From positions 1,550,001 through 1,614,000 of the forward strand of contig NC_014394.1 in NCBI RefSeq assembly GCF_000145255.1: 64,000 nucleotides of DNA, given 5' to 3'. The translations under genes and the position numbers were made by a program. This document shows positions 56,410 to 64,000 of the stretch, piece by piece. The first letter of the stretch is position 1, and each line of letters opens with the position of its first letter. The DNA is from Gallionella capsiferriformans ES-2 (GTDB lineage: Bacteria > Pseudomonadota > Gammaproteobacteria > Burkholderiales > Gallionellaceae). The notes under the pieces were generated by a model that was given only the letters and a program-made list of their open reading frames with translations, was not told where the DNA came from and ran no database searches.

Positions 56410-56657
56410 ATTTCCCCCTAACACCCAATAAAACTGGATGTTCTAAATACTCTAAATTTGGTAAAAAGATGGATTACAGACTCGTTTAAATTTCACCTGA
56501 AAGCTGGTCAATTACCCCTTAATCTTCTCTACACCCGCAATAAGGACAAACCTGCGAATCAGTTTCATTATTTCTTCCTGTCAATTATGTACACTTGGCA
56601 CATAATTGAAATCATCAAAGAAATAATGGCCTTGCAAGACAACATTTAAAGACAAAA

Positions 56658-57827
56658 TCAGCACCCTTCCCAATCGTATGTGCTGTCCCAAATAATGCTA
56701 TTAATTTTCAAGGTCGAACCGCCTTTCCAACCTGACAGACTATCTAAGGACTGGTTGATGCCACCACCCGTAAAGTTAATTCCAGAAATACGTATTTGAA
56801 CCTTTTTTCCTGACGTACCTTCGACAAATCCAACAACACGGTTTCGTCCAGTAATTTTTCGATATTGCAGCACACCCATCACCGCAATTCCGGTAGATTG
56901 ATCTACCGAACCATCTCCAGATGAACACACTTGATCGCCAATCTGTTTGTTTTCCAGACGATGCAGCCGATCGGCCTCATTTTTAGCAGCTGCCTGTTCC
57001 ATATCCTGAAGGCGTTTTCGGGCTCTAGGTACAATATTTTCCGGATCATTTCCCTGATATTTGGCAATAAAACTATTAAGTTTCGCCGGTGTTGTCGCTG
57101 AGAGATAATTGCTCCGGCATTCCTCGATTTCAGCTTGTTGGACGCGAGCTAAAGCTTGAGGCATCCGAGCTAGCGCTTGCGGAACAAGCCCTTCCGGATC
57201 ATTGGCTTGATATGTGGCAACAAAACTCTTTATCGAATTCGGCGTTGTGGCGCCAGCAAAATGAGCATGATATTCCTCTCCTATTGCAGCTTGCCTATCC
57301 TGCTCCACCATATCGATAAGACCGCTCGTATCAGCGATGGATAGAATTTGTTCCCGATCGACAGCCATGATACGTCGTACTTTACCGAATAATAAGTTTA
57401 AAGAACCGAGTGCTGCCTGACCTGGACTTGTAACGCCTTTCGCTAAGTTTGATGAACATATCGAATAATTTTGGGCATTTCGAAAACCTGAACCAGCTAA
57501 TCCCTGAAAGCACTCCCACTCATAAACACTCCCCGAGACAGTACCAGTTTCTCTGGAGCCTCTTAGGACATCTAAAGTAATCACCCCAGTCTTCAGGTTA
57601 ACGCCGACTCGCTCCACGTTATCCTGTGTTATATCGCCAGATTCTGATGCTTTCCATGTATCGCCGGTTTTTATCAAGTAATATAGCTTCGATGGCGGTT
57701 CTTTTCCAATTCCAGAAGAAACGGAATACTCCAATCTATTTTTTGTGGTGACTTCAGGATTATTTCCCGTGTCCGAAGCTGATGCGACCATTGGAAATAA
57801 CGCCAATAAGAAACATAATTTTTTCAC
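56658..57827 (-). CDS. Secreted protein with internal duplication
   Basis: 389 residues with a signal peptide (LCFLLALFPMVASASD). The middle has two copies of a roughly 40-residue unit (SFVATYQANDPEGLVPQALA and SFIAKYQGNDPENIVPRARK). The C-terminus has CSSGDGSVDQSTGIAVMGV and a final IIWDSTYDWEGC, suggesting a disulphide. Function unrecognised. About 250 bases separate it from the Sel1 gene. Confidence 0.7.
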   Translation of the reverse strand: MKKLCFLLALFPMVASASDTGNNPEVTTKNRLEYSVSSGIGKEPPSKLYYLIKTGDTWKASESGDITQDNVERVGVNLKTGVITLDVLRGSRETGTVSGSVYEWECFQGLAGSGFRNAQNYSICSSNLAKGVTSPGQAALGSLNLLFGKVRRIMAVDREQILSIADTSGLIDMVEQDRQAAIGEEYHAHFAGATTPNSIKSFVATYQANDPEGLVPQALARMPQALARVQQAEIEECRSNYLSATTPAKLNSFIAKYQGNDPENIVPRARKRLQDMEQAAAKNEADRLHRLENKQIGDQVCSSGDGSVDQSTGIAVMGVLQYRKITGRNRVVGFVEGTSGKKVQIRISGINFTGGGINQSLDSLSGWKGGSTLKINSIIWDSTYDWEGC

Positions 57828-57922
57828 TATTTAATCCCTTAAATTCAGTTTGGATGCTTCAAGTCTTTAGCAATTGCTCAAAAGATGTATGCCTAGGTCA
57901 AGCCGAGTAACAACTGTAATAT

Positions 57923-58879
57923 TTAGTTAGCCAGTATTTTTCGTTTTTCGGCCTGAAATTCCTGTTCAGTCAAAATCCCGGATTGTTTTAACTCAGCCAA
58001 ATTTTTCAACATTTGCATGCGCTGCTCTGGTGAGGTAGCTGGCGGCGTAGAGGGGGTAGACGTTAGTGGAGCTATTTTCGCCACGCCGGATCGAACAGAA
58101 GAAGCCGTAAGATTGGCGGATTCAGGAGATTTTGTTTCTTGAGCAACCAATGCAGGAATTGAGGGCGAGGCAATTACACGAATGAAATTATTTTCAAAAT
58201 TTTGATTGGCAATTCGATTCTCAATAATCTGCGCGTTGCCAGCGCCGAAATAGAGATTTATGTATTGGTAGGATTGAACACCAATACTGATCGTAGCCTG
58301 ATGCGAGCGGGTCATCACCGAGACAATCTGCCCAGATGGCGAATATTCTACCAGTGCGTTATCCACCCCAATCCATTCAGCCGTATTTCTATCGTCATGT
58401 CGCAAATAGAAATTCTGAGCAAACATCTGGTTTAACAGACTACCCAGCGCAGGCTTATACAACTTGACTACATTGCCACGCGACTGGGCAAAGGCAACAT
58501 AACGCTGACCATATTCGTCGCTCATCGGCGAATAGGTATAACGGCTCATGGCCTGCATAACGGACTGCATGTTTCCTTCCCGATACATGAGTTGCCGAAC
58601 GGTGAGCGAAGACGGCGTGAGCTTCTGGAACTCAAACGATTTTGTCTTTCCGGCTAGCTCCTTGCTCAATCCCTCTTCCTTACCATCCTCCGACAGGTAA
58701 TAAAATTGATCCAGCAGTTGCTTGTCGGTGGTTTGTTTGTATGTCTCCAATTTTTGCTTTGAGAAATCAAAGGCATTGGCAATCCCGCTGGTGATGCTAT
58801 CGAAAAGACCCGCTGAAGCCAACGGCGTGTAGGTCCCGCAAACAATGAGTGCTGCGCTCAGAATCGGTTTTAATTTCAT
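57923..58879 (-). CDS. Secreted protein with C-terminal SHOCT motif
   Basis: 318 residues. Signal peptide (LSAALIVCGTYTPLASAG), a helical stretch, a beta-rich core (YTYSPMSDEYGQRYVAFAQS), a proline- and serine-rich linker and a final short SHOCT domain (LAELKQSGILTEQEFQAEKR), a small helix pair that occurs at protein ends and is thought to mediate oligomer formation. The biological role is unknown. First gene of the leftward envelope group. Confidence 0.75.
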   Translation of the reverse strand: MKLKPILSAALIVCGTYTPLASAGLFDSITSGIANAFDFSKQKLETYKQTTDKQLLDQFYYLSEDGKEEGLSKELAGKTKSFEFQKLTPSSLTVRQLMYREGNMQSVMQAMSRYTYSPMSDEYGQRYVAFAQSRGNVVKLYKPALGSLLNQMFAQNFYLRHDDRNTAEWIGVDNALVEYSPSGQIVSVMTRSHQATISIGVQSYQYINLYFGAGNAQIIENRIANQNFENNFIRVIASPSIPALVAQETKSPESANLTASSVRSGVAKIAPLTSTPSTPPATSPEQRMQMLKNLAELKQSGILTEQEFQAEKRKILAN

Positions 58880-59037
58880 ATTGAGTATTTATTTGGATAA
58901 ATTGTGCCTGCGCGTTGGCACGCCCATCATTTTCGGTCGACATTCTACATATAACTACGAGTCACAACAAATAATATCATTCTTCATTAGTTGTAGAAGC
59001 ACAACAATATTTGTCGATACTTTTTAATCCGACATAT

Positions 59038-59412
59038 ATGACAAGCGAAATCAAGACTCTCGGAAGTTCGTTAGGTTTGATACTTGGCGCGAACATTGCT
59101 GAACGCCGCAAAAAACTGAACTGGACGCAGGCCGAACTTGCCGAACGCATCGGCGTAGATACCGAAACCGTTTCGCGTTTTGAACGCGGCAGCAATCTTC
59201 CCTCACTTCATCGACTTGAAAAACTGGCCGAGGCACTAAAAATCCCATTGTATAAACTGGTGGCAGCGTCTTCTCCGAGACATGACGACCAGTCGTTCAT
59301 TCTTGAGGAATGGATGTCCGAACTGACGCCGAAAGATCGGGAATTCGCAATGAATACGCTGAAACAATTGTGCGCTCACCTGGCGGGAGCCGCCAAAAGC
59401 AGCCCAGCCTGA
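59038..59412 (+). CDS. XRE-family helix-turn-helix regulator
   Basis: 124 residues. Residues 15-70 form a Cro/C1-type helix-turn-helix (NIAERRKKLNWTQAELAERI then GVDTETVSRFERGSNLPSLH). The rest is a short helical tail. It diverges from the envelope genes and faces the recombinase group, so it may control either. ATG at 59038 is preferred; the frame is open from a TTG at 59011. Confidence 0.82.
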   Translation: MTSEIKTLGSSLGLILGANIAERRKKLNWTQAELAERIGVDTETVSRFERGSNLPSLHRLEKLAEALKIPLYKLVAASSPRHDDQSFILEEWMSELTPKDREFAMNTLKQLCAHLAGAAKSSPA

Positions 59413-59440
59413 ACACATACCCATGACCACAAACACCAGA

Positions 59441-59761
59441 TCAAAAGAAATATGAAAATGGCGGCTGATCGTCCATTTCATTGTAAGGTCGCTTGGTTGA
59501 CCTCTCAGCACGCGTTACGGGTTTACTGAATACGAGTTCGCCATCAAAAGCCGCTATTTCTTCAAACGCCTCTGAGTAATTGTGTAACCTGAGCAATGCG
59601 ATGATCCTTAAGGCCGAAACGCCTTCGATCAGCACCGCCTTGCCATTTACATCAGTCAGTTCAAATCGCCCTTTATCACCGTTATGCCGCGTCACCAGTC
59701 TGGCGCGCAGGGGGAGCAATGTATCAATCCGCCTCAGCACCTCTCTATCGTCTAGTTTCAT
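59441..59761 (-). CDS. Small hypothetical protein behind the recombinase
   Basis: 106 residues starting MKLDDREVLRRIDTLLPLRA. It has a compact alpha/beta pattern (GRFELTDVNGKAVLIEGVSA) but no recognised family. It begins four bases after the recombinase stop, so it is coupled to it. The frame is open upstream too, but that part overlaps the recombinase and is not coding. Confidence 0.6.
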   Translation of the reverse strand: MKLDDREVLRRIDTLLPLRARLVTRHNGDKGRFELTDVNGKAVLIEGVSALRIIALLRLHNYSEAFEEIAAFDGELVFSKPVTRAERSTKRPYNEMDDQPPFSYFF

Positions 59762-59765
59762 TTTC

Positions 59766-60419
59766 TTAGTCCTTCCAAAAATTTTTGAATCTGTCTGATG
59801 ACAGCTGGGTATATCGCACGGTGTGCTGAATATTTCTGTGCCCCAGATAATGCTGGATGGCACGGGTATCTTGACCTGCCTGCGCAAGCTTATAGCCACA
59901 GGCATGCCGCAACATGTGGGGATGAACCGTAAACGGCAAGCGGGCCTCCACCCCTGCCCGACCAACAATTTTCCGAATCGCATCATCAGTAAGCGGCGCC
60001 TTCCGCTCGCTGCTGAAAATATAAGGCAGCACCGGATAATCACGCTGCAGTCGTCGCAACGCGCGCAATTCTGGGCCGCGTATTGGATGCACACTGGGAT
60101 TGCCCTGCTTCAATCGGTTGATGTGCATCAACCCCTGACGCAGATCAACCTGATCCCAGCGCAGACTGACCAATTCGCTGACGCGCAGACCGTGACGATA
60201 GGTCAGCATGATCAACGTCGCATCGCGATGTCCATGCCGCCCCACTTTTCCGGCAGCGGAAATAAGCTGATCAACTTCATGTTCCGTCAGATATTCACGG
60301 CTGCGGTAGTCCAGGTTTTTAAGTCGCTGCGGAACCGTGCGCAAACCTGAAGTTGGCAAATTCCTCATGACGGGTGGTAAAACAGGCGATGACGAAATCG
60401 CGTTATTACGGTTATGCAT
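59766..60419 (-). CDS. FimB/FimE-like tyrosine recombinase
   Basis: 217 residues, the short form typical of fimbrial-switch recombinases, without a separate N-terminal core-binding domain. Catalytic residues present: R79 (GLRVSELV), H168-xx-R171 (HMLRH), H194 (LGHRN) and Y203 (VRYTQL). GGAGGA precedes the ATG. A decayed copy lies at 53521-54005. I could not find a perfect inverted-repeat pair for it, except the 38-base palindrome 145 bases upstream (60565-60602), so its target is unknown. Confidence 0.9.
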   Translation of the reverse strand: MHNRNNAISSSPVLPPVMRNLPTSGLRTVPQRLKNLDYRSREYLTEHEVDQLISAAGKVGRHGHRDATLIMLTYRHGLRVSELVSLRWDQVDLRQGLMHINRLKQGNPSVHPIRGPELRALRRLQRDYPVLPYIFSSERKAPLTDDAIRKIVGRAGVEARLPFTVHPHMLRHACGYKLAQAGQDTRAIQHYLGHRNIQHTVRYTQLSSDRFKNFWKD

Positions 60420-60564
60420 TGTGATGAACTCCTCCTTAAATTAATCGCGTGAACACGACAAAAAAATCTGTTCGCATTCAGCTGTTCATTCACTCTACAG
60501 AATCACACTTTTTTCCAAAGCACTAATTTTCAATGATTAAACCTTCCGGTGAACAAAAGGATAA

Positions 60565-60602
60565 ACGGACAAAGCGCCCTATTTCTGGCGTTCTTTGTCC
60601 GT
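60565..60602. repeat. Long palindrome upstream of the recombinase
   Basis: A 10-bp perfect stem (acggacaaag / ctttgtccgt), extended by an inner cgcc/ggcg stem after two unpaired bases. It could be a bidirectional terminator, a regulator site or a recombinase target. Confidence 0.7.
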
Positions 60603-60646
60603 AAATTCCGAAGAACATCAAGCGTCCAAGGCGCAGTGCGCAAATC

Positions 60647-60682
60647 ACAAAATTGTTCTTTGGAAAATTTTCGAGATAGGCA
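60647..60682 (+). repeat. 36-base promoter-proximal direct repeat, copy 1
   Basis: Matches 61210-61245 at 34 of 36 positions (acaaaattgttctttggaaa, then two-base difference, then cgagataggca). It lies 35 bases before the 153-residue gene. The same distance is seen before copy 2's gene, so it is probably a shared control element or leader. Confidence 0.85.
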
Positions 60683-60716
60683 GAATGAAATCTCCCATTA
60701 CAAAAAGGAGATTCAG

Positions 60717-61178
60717 ATGCAAAGCAAAAAAGGCGGCAAACAGTATTTCGTCCGCGACAAAGCAACTCCCTGGTACAAAAGCCCACTCTTTTCGATTGGC
60801 ATCATGCTGTTCTCCATCGCAGTCTGGTTTGCCTGCTCAATGCGGACACTTAATACGATCAATTTTGAAACCAAGCGGCTCATCCTGCGTAGTGAAGGCT
60901 GCGCCTATCTGCAAATTCATCACTTTCAAACACACACGTACCCCATTACCAACACCTGTGTAGCAGAAGTACCTTTCAAGTACCTGCCATTTAGCGATAA
61001 CGGCCTTATTTGGGCTGAGGATGAAAGCACCGTGTTTGTACATGGCAGTCAGATTGTGGCGGTTGAGGCACTGCCGGATCGCCCATGGCCCCCTGCAAGG
61101 CGTCGTGATTTCACCTATGTTGCGATCGGCACGCTGGTGTATCTGGGCATCTTCATTTTTATGGTCGTGAATTTCTAA
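60717..61178 (+). CDS. Two-helix membrane protein, intact member of duplicated pair
   Basis: 153 residues with helices at about 24-42 and 133-152 and a soluble domain between (LILRSEGCAYLQIHHFQTHT ... CVAEVPFKYLPF). A strong AAGGAG site precedes the ATG. It is homologous to the two following genes taken together. Function unrecognised; two conserved cysteines in the soluble domain are also found in the second copy. Confidence 0.75.
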   Translation: MQSKKGGKQYFVRDKATPWYKSPLFSIGIMLFSIAVWFACSMRTLNTINFETKRLILRSEGCAYLQIHHFQTHTYPITNTCVAEVPFKYLPFSDNGLIWAEDESTVFVHGSQIVAVEALPDRPWPPARRRDFTYVAIGTLVYLGIFIFMVVNF

Positions 61179-61209
61179 TTCCAACAAAACATTGATTATT
61201 CAATTAATT

Positions 61210-61245
61210 ACAAAATTGTTCTTTGGAAAATAGTCGAGATAGGCA
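61210..61245 (+). repeat. 36-base promoter-proximal direct repeat, copy 2
   Basis: Partner of 60647-60682, lying 33 bases before the start of the next gene. Its presence shows that the upstream region was duplicated with the gene. Confidence 0.85.
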
Positions 61246-61278
61246 TCATTCTATTTGCATACACAAAAGGAGATAAAC

Positions 61279-61503
61279 ATGCAAAACACACCAACACCAG
61301 CAACACCCGAAACCGTAAACCCTGCCGTCCTTCAACTTGGCGGAGAACACCCTATCCCTGAATCACAAGCTGATGGGGAAGAAGACGATGAAGACACAAC
61401 TGATCCAACCCCCTGGTACAAATCACAGGCCATTAGCACCCTGTCTTTATCCTTCATCTTGATGCTGTGGTTGACCAGCGGCTCTTACATTCTCGGGCAC
61501 TAG
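61279..61503 (+). CDS. N-terminal half of split membrane-protein paralogue
   Basis: 74 residues: a polar acidic start, then TPWYKSQAISTLSLSFILML, matching TPWYKSPLFSIGIMLFSIAV of the 153-residue protein, and one membrane helix. AAAGGAGA precedes the ATG. It stops where the paralogue continues into its soluble domain. Confidence 0.65.
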   Translation: MQNTPTPATPETVNPAVLQLGGEHPIPESQADGEEDDEDTTDPTPWYKSQAISTLSLSFILMLWLTSGSYILGH

Positions 61504-61505
61504 AA

Positions 61506-61823
61506 ATGAAGCCAACAAGGGTGATTTTAAAAAGAGACGGCTGTACCTACATGCACCATCAACAGATCGCTACCCAACCGTATGACGAGGCCACCGGCAT
61601 GTGTGTTGCGACCACCTCGTTTCGCAGCAACCTGATCGGCAATGGCGGCATATTCAAATTGCAAGACCGCGAACTCAAGATTGCCGAGAATCAAATTGTT
61701 GCAACAGAAAAACTCGACAACCTCCCTTATAGCGATTCACAAAGACGGATGATTGTGTGGTTGTGCGTCACCTCAGCGTTGCTCTTTGCCGCGATCGCTT
61801 GGGCAATTTTTTGCTTACTGTAG
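61506..61823 (+). CDS. C-terminal half of split membrane-protein paralogue
   Basis: 105 residues. MKPTRVILKRDGCTYMHHQQ aligns with the soluble domain of the 153-residue protein (ETKRLILRSEGCAYLQIHHF) and the end is a membrane helix. Its ATG lies two bases after the stop of the first half, in another frame, with no good ribosome binding site, so translation would depend on coupling. Either a real gene fission or a recent frameshift. Confidence 0.6.
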   Translation: MKPTRVILKRDGCTYMHHQQIATQPYDEATGMCVATTSFRSNLIGNGGIFKLQDRELKIAENQIVATEKLDNLPYSDSQRRMIVWLCVTSALLFAAIAWAIFCLL

Positions 61824-61838
61824 AGAGGAGACCAGATC

Positions 61839-62588
61839 ATGAATATACTTAAAACCCACACTGTCGCGACAGCGCAAGCCGATACTTATCGAGTGTACTG
61901 GAGCAACAGCAGCCACCGTGTCGGTGGCGTCCTGAAAGTTCGTATCAACGCACCAATCGAAGATAAGCATATTGCCGCAGAGCTGGCCGCAATGCGGCAC
62001 CTGCTGGAAGTCAAAGGCGTCTTGGGCAACAAGCTGATTGGTAATGCCGGCACGCAATTGATTGTATCGCTTGGCGCCATTCGCAAATTGCACCGCTCAC
62101 AATCAGACAAAGCGCATCTGGCCTGCTACGCCAAGTTTTTAACCACGCGCTTTGCGGGCTGCGCTCTTACGGTAGACAAAGACACCCGCTGGTTTACAGG
62201 CACTCAGCAGGAAGTAGTTGAAGATCTGCTGGTCAGCGGGCCGGTGCGCGAAACGTTGAATATCGCGGGCGTCGGTGAGGTCGAGATCACGCAGCATGTG
62301 CTGGCACGTTTCACCGATCGCTTTCTTGCCGCCACGTCCCCTGATAAAGCAGCTCAAGCCGCCTGGAAAAAACTCAACCAGATCGCAGCCGACGGATCGG
62401 TACGTGAGGTAGTACGCAACAGTCTGTGGAATGCGGCCAAATATATGCGCGAAGGTCGGCAGGAAGGTCGATATTTTCTGAATGCCAAGCGCAATCTGGT
62501 GCTGGTTGTCACCGACAACCCGCGCGAGGGAAAACGGCTGGTGACCACCTACCCAGCCACAAGCCAGTTTCAGGCGTTGGCGGCCTGA
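61839..62588 (+). CDS. Hypothetical protein, possible RNase H-like start and toxin-like end
   Basis: 249 residues with a GAGGAGA site. The first 100 residues contain VYWSNSSHRVGGV and AAELAAMRHLLEV, reminiscent of the RNase H fold but without a complete acidic active site. The last 110 (EITQHVLARFTDRFLAATSP ... GRYFLNAKRNLVLVVTDN) have the HxxxRFxxR opening and late strand seen in some small nuclease or RelE-like domains. Neither assignment is secure. Confidence 0.6.
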   Translation: MNILKTHTVATAQADTYRVYWSNSSHRVGGVLKVRINAPIEDKHIAAELAAMRHLLEVKGVLGNKLIGNAGTQLIVSLGAIRKLHRSQSDKAHLACYAKFLTTRFAGCALTVDKDTRWFTGTQQEVVEDLLVSGPVRETLNIAGVGEVEITQHVLARFTDRFLAATSPDKAAQAAWKKLNQIAADGSVREVVRNSLWNAAKYMREGRQEGRYFLNAKRNLVLVVTDNPREGKRLVTTYPATSQFQALAA

Positions 62589-62639
62589 TCACCTCAAGCC
62601 ACGCCACGACAGATACATATATATAGGACGTGACAGAAC

Positions 62640-62897
62640 ATGTTTATCAGCCATAAAAAAATGTGTAAGTGCATCGAAGTGGGCAGAACGGCAATCGAAT
62701 CGCGCATGCTCGGGATCATCATTCACCCCAGAGCCAGCACGGAAGCGGACGAGGCTGAAATGGCCTCGCTGCACGCCCTCTACAAACAATACAACGCGCT
62801 CATGTCGCCGGCCGAGCTGCCTGCCAGCAAGACTGCAAAGAGTAAGACATCGGCTGTCGACAAACACCCCAATCACAAACAAGGAGAACCCACGTGA
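62640..62897 (+). CDS. Small hypothetical protein
   Basis: 85 residues; helical middle (EADEAEMASLHALYKQYNAL) and a lysine-rich tail. Its stop overlaps the next start (GTGA), which supports that it is translated. Unrecognised. Confidence 0.5.
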   Translation: MFISHKKMCKCIEVGRTAIESRMLGIIIHPRASTEADEAEMASLHALYKQYNALMSPAELPASKTAKSKTSAVDKHPNHKQGEPT

Positions 62898-63526
62898 ACA
62901 CCGCATTGAACACCTCACCGCAATTGCATTTTGAACACATCAGCAATACATCGAACATGCCCAGAGACGCACGCCGTAATCGTGCTGCGGAGCTTGCATG
63001 GGAGAATTTTTATTTTGTCGGCTTCCGGATTGACTCTGCGTATGGCGAGCGGTATCACCATGCGCTGATTCTGGCGGATAACCACGATGCGTTTTTGAGT
63101 GGCATCGCAGCCGAATATCTCGAGCTGCTCAATTACGACTGGATTACCTCGGCACATGACATCTCGGTGATCTTCATCGAAAACTTGATGATGCAGAATC
63201 CGGCACTGGTTGATGAAGCCCGCCCAGTGCAAGCCAAACCTAAGGGTTCATCTACCCCCCGCAGGAACAGCAATGCCTTTTCAGTAATCGGTTTTACAGA
63301 CAGCAATCAGTACTGCCGCTTAGAAGTTGATTCAGACAATGCCTTGAAGGCAATCGATGAAGCTAATGCCCAAGTGAATTACGAGTGCGGTGCTCAATTC
63401 AAACCGTTGCTGATCAGTCAGCTCAATGCCGTAGCGATCGATTTCTTTAACTTGCTCAATGCGGTGGTCGAATCGGTAAAAGAACTGATGGGCGGCGCGG
63501 CGACAAATCGAGGCTATCTACACTGA
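62894..63526 (+). CDS. Hypothetical protein
   Basis: 210 residues starting at GTG, coupled to the gene before. It has [20 protein letters not shown] near the start and a helical end ([20 protein letters not shown]). No motif recognised. It ends convergent with the IHF-beta gene, overlapping it by nine bases. Confidence 0.6.
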   Translation: MNTALNTSPQLHFEHISNTSNMPRDARRNRAAELAWENFYFVGFRIDSAYGERYHHALILADNHDAFLSGIAAEYLELLNYDWITSAHDISVIFIENLMMQNPALVDEARPVQAKPKGSSTPRRNSNAFSVIGFTDSNQYCRLEVDSDNALKAIDEANAQVNYECGAQFKPLLISQLNAVAIDFFNLLNAVVESVKELMGGAATNRGYLH

Positions 63527-63811
63527 GCCCGCAGTGGCATCAACGCGCTCACGGAGTTCCTTACCTGTTTTGAAGTGCGGCACATATTTGGCGGGCACCA
63601 TCACGTTCACACCTGACTTTGGGTTGCGACCTTTGCGCGGTGGGCGGTGATTGAGACCGAAACTGCCAAAACCGCGTATTTCGATGCGATTTCCCCGCGC
63701 GAGTGTGCGTGACATCTCATCCAGAATGGTACGCACCGCCATATCGATATCGCTGTTGGTGAGCTGTGGAAATTTTGCAGCGAGCTGCGCGATGAGTTCT
63801 GATCGGGTCAT
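63518..63811 (-). CDS. ihfB: Integration host factor beta subunit
   Basis: 97 residues of the HU/IHF family with the IHF-beta signature: [11 protein letters not shown] at the start, [29 protein letters not shown] in the DNA-binding arm with the prolines of [13 protein letters not shown] bends DNA and aids recombination, replication and sigma-54 promoters. The usual neighbour rpsA is not seen on the upstream side; a different gene starts there. It may be the housekeeping copy in an altered context or an extra one. Confidence 0.93.
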   Translation of the reverse strand: MTRSELIAQLAAKFPQLTNSDIDMAVRTILDEMSRTLARGNRIEIRGFGSFGLNHRPPRKGRNPKSGVNVMVPAKYVPHFKTGKELRERVDATAGSV

Positions 63812-63883
63812 GAAGGTTTTTTAGAGTGACTGCGCGGGCAGAAAATAGAATCTAACAAGTTTAATTATATCAGGAGGTTGAGA

Positions 63884-64000
63884 ATGAAGGACAAATCGGA
63901 CAATAAGGCAGACGGGATTGCCAGCCAGTTAGCGGAAGGCATGGGGCAGCTTCGAGCTGGATTTATGCAGACGATCACTGGACCGCGATTCATTCGCCGC
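63884..64000 (+). CDS. Start of an unidentified gene, cut by the window edge
   Basis: An ATG at 63884 with AGGAGG seven bases before it opens a frame that runs to the end of the window: MKDKSDNKADGIASQLAEGM and a further 19 residues ending in ITGPRFIRR. Too short to identify. Confidence 0.6.
   Translation, partial: MKDKSDNKADGIASQLAEGMGQLRAGFMQTITGPRFIRR

Larger units (their letters stand above)
60420..60716. other. Divergent promoter region with palindrome
   Basis: Lies between the leftward recombinase and the rightward membrane-protein genes. It contains the long palindrome at 60565-60602 and the first 36-base direct repeat (60647-60682). Confidence 0.55.

Noticed and set aside
1..64000. 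tRNA and rRNA genes
   Set aside because: I saw no cloverleaf with a TTCGA-type arm or rRNA sequence anywhere in the window; this was by eye only.

Overview
The window looks like a chromosomal accessory region of a Gram-negative proteobacterium, most likely a betaproteobacterium. The clues are an IHF-beta gene of betaproteobacterial type, an AHL quorum-sensing pair and a complete type I secretion system. I cannot name the species. It breaks into four parts: a defence island (about 0.3-22 kb), a quorum-sensing-linked RTX secretion locus (22-49 kb), a patchwork of nuclease, toxin-antitoxin and recombinase genes with cell-envelope genes (50-60.5 kb), and a run of small unknown genes ending at an IHF-beta gene (60.5-64 kb).

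Defence island. A large SIR2-domain protein (284-4093, +) faces a large NACHT-type NTPase with a C-terminal nuclease-like domain (4373-8554, -). After a stretch of insertion-sequence debris comes the most striking feature: a XerC/D-like tyrosine recombinase (9446-10342, +), followed one base after its stop codon by a 24-bp sequence (10344-10367) that recurs exactly, in inverted orientation, at 13825-13848. The two copies enclose a convergent gene pair: a P-loop ATPase with a helical-repeat tail (10362-12866, +) and a D-Ala-D-Ala-ligase-like ATP-grasp protein (12835-13830, -). Both start codons lie inside the repeats. Inversion would therefore leave both coding sequences intact but exchange their upstream context: one gene follows the recombinase, the other follows a minus-strand operon of a ThsB-like TIR protein, a second TIR protein and a SLOG-fold protein (16637 down to 13987). 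I read this as a phase-variable, partner-swapping nucleotide-signalling defence system. I do not recognise it as described. Upstream on the same strand is an exonuclease-RecQ-UvrD fusion of 1707 residues.

RTX locus. On the minus strand, from 46922 to 22230, lie an RTX-acyltransferase homologue, a GNAT acetyltransferase, a lipoprotein, a truncated RTX-like gene, a secreted protein, a 2854-residue RTX protein, four small membrane or hypothetical genes, a 1351-residue RTX protein and the HlyB/TolC/HlyD exporter. Divergent from it is luxR, then an RsaL-like repressor on the opposite strand, then luxI. A lux-box-like palindrome lies in front of luxI (48499-48518), and a related one lies between luxR and the acyltransferase gene (47213-47232), suggesting that AHL signalling drives the locus. 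The two RTX genes end in a near-identical 954-bp direct repeat and carry further internal repeats.

Right part. A membrane-anchored Mrr-type nuclease, a HigBA-type toxin-antitoxin pair followed by a start-less DUF2442 gene, an intact and a decayed FimB-like recombinase flanking a set of envelope genes, and a duplicated small-membrane-protein module of which one copy is split by a frameshift. Homology calls were made by eye from motifs; no database search was run.
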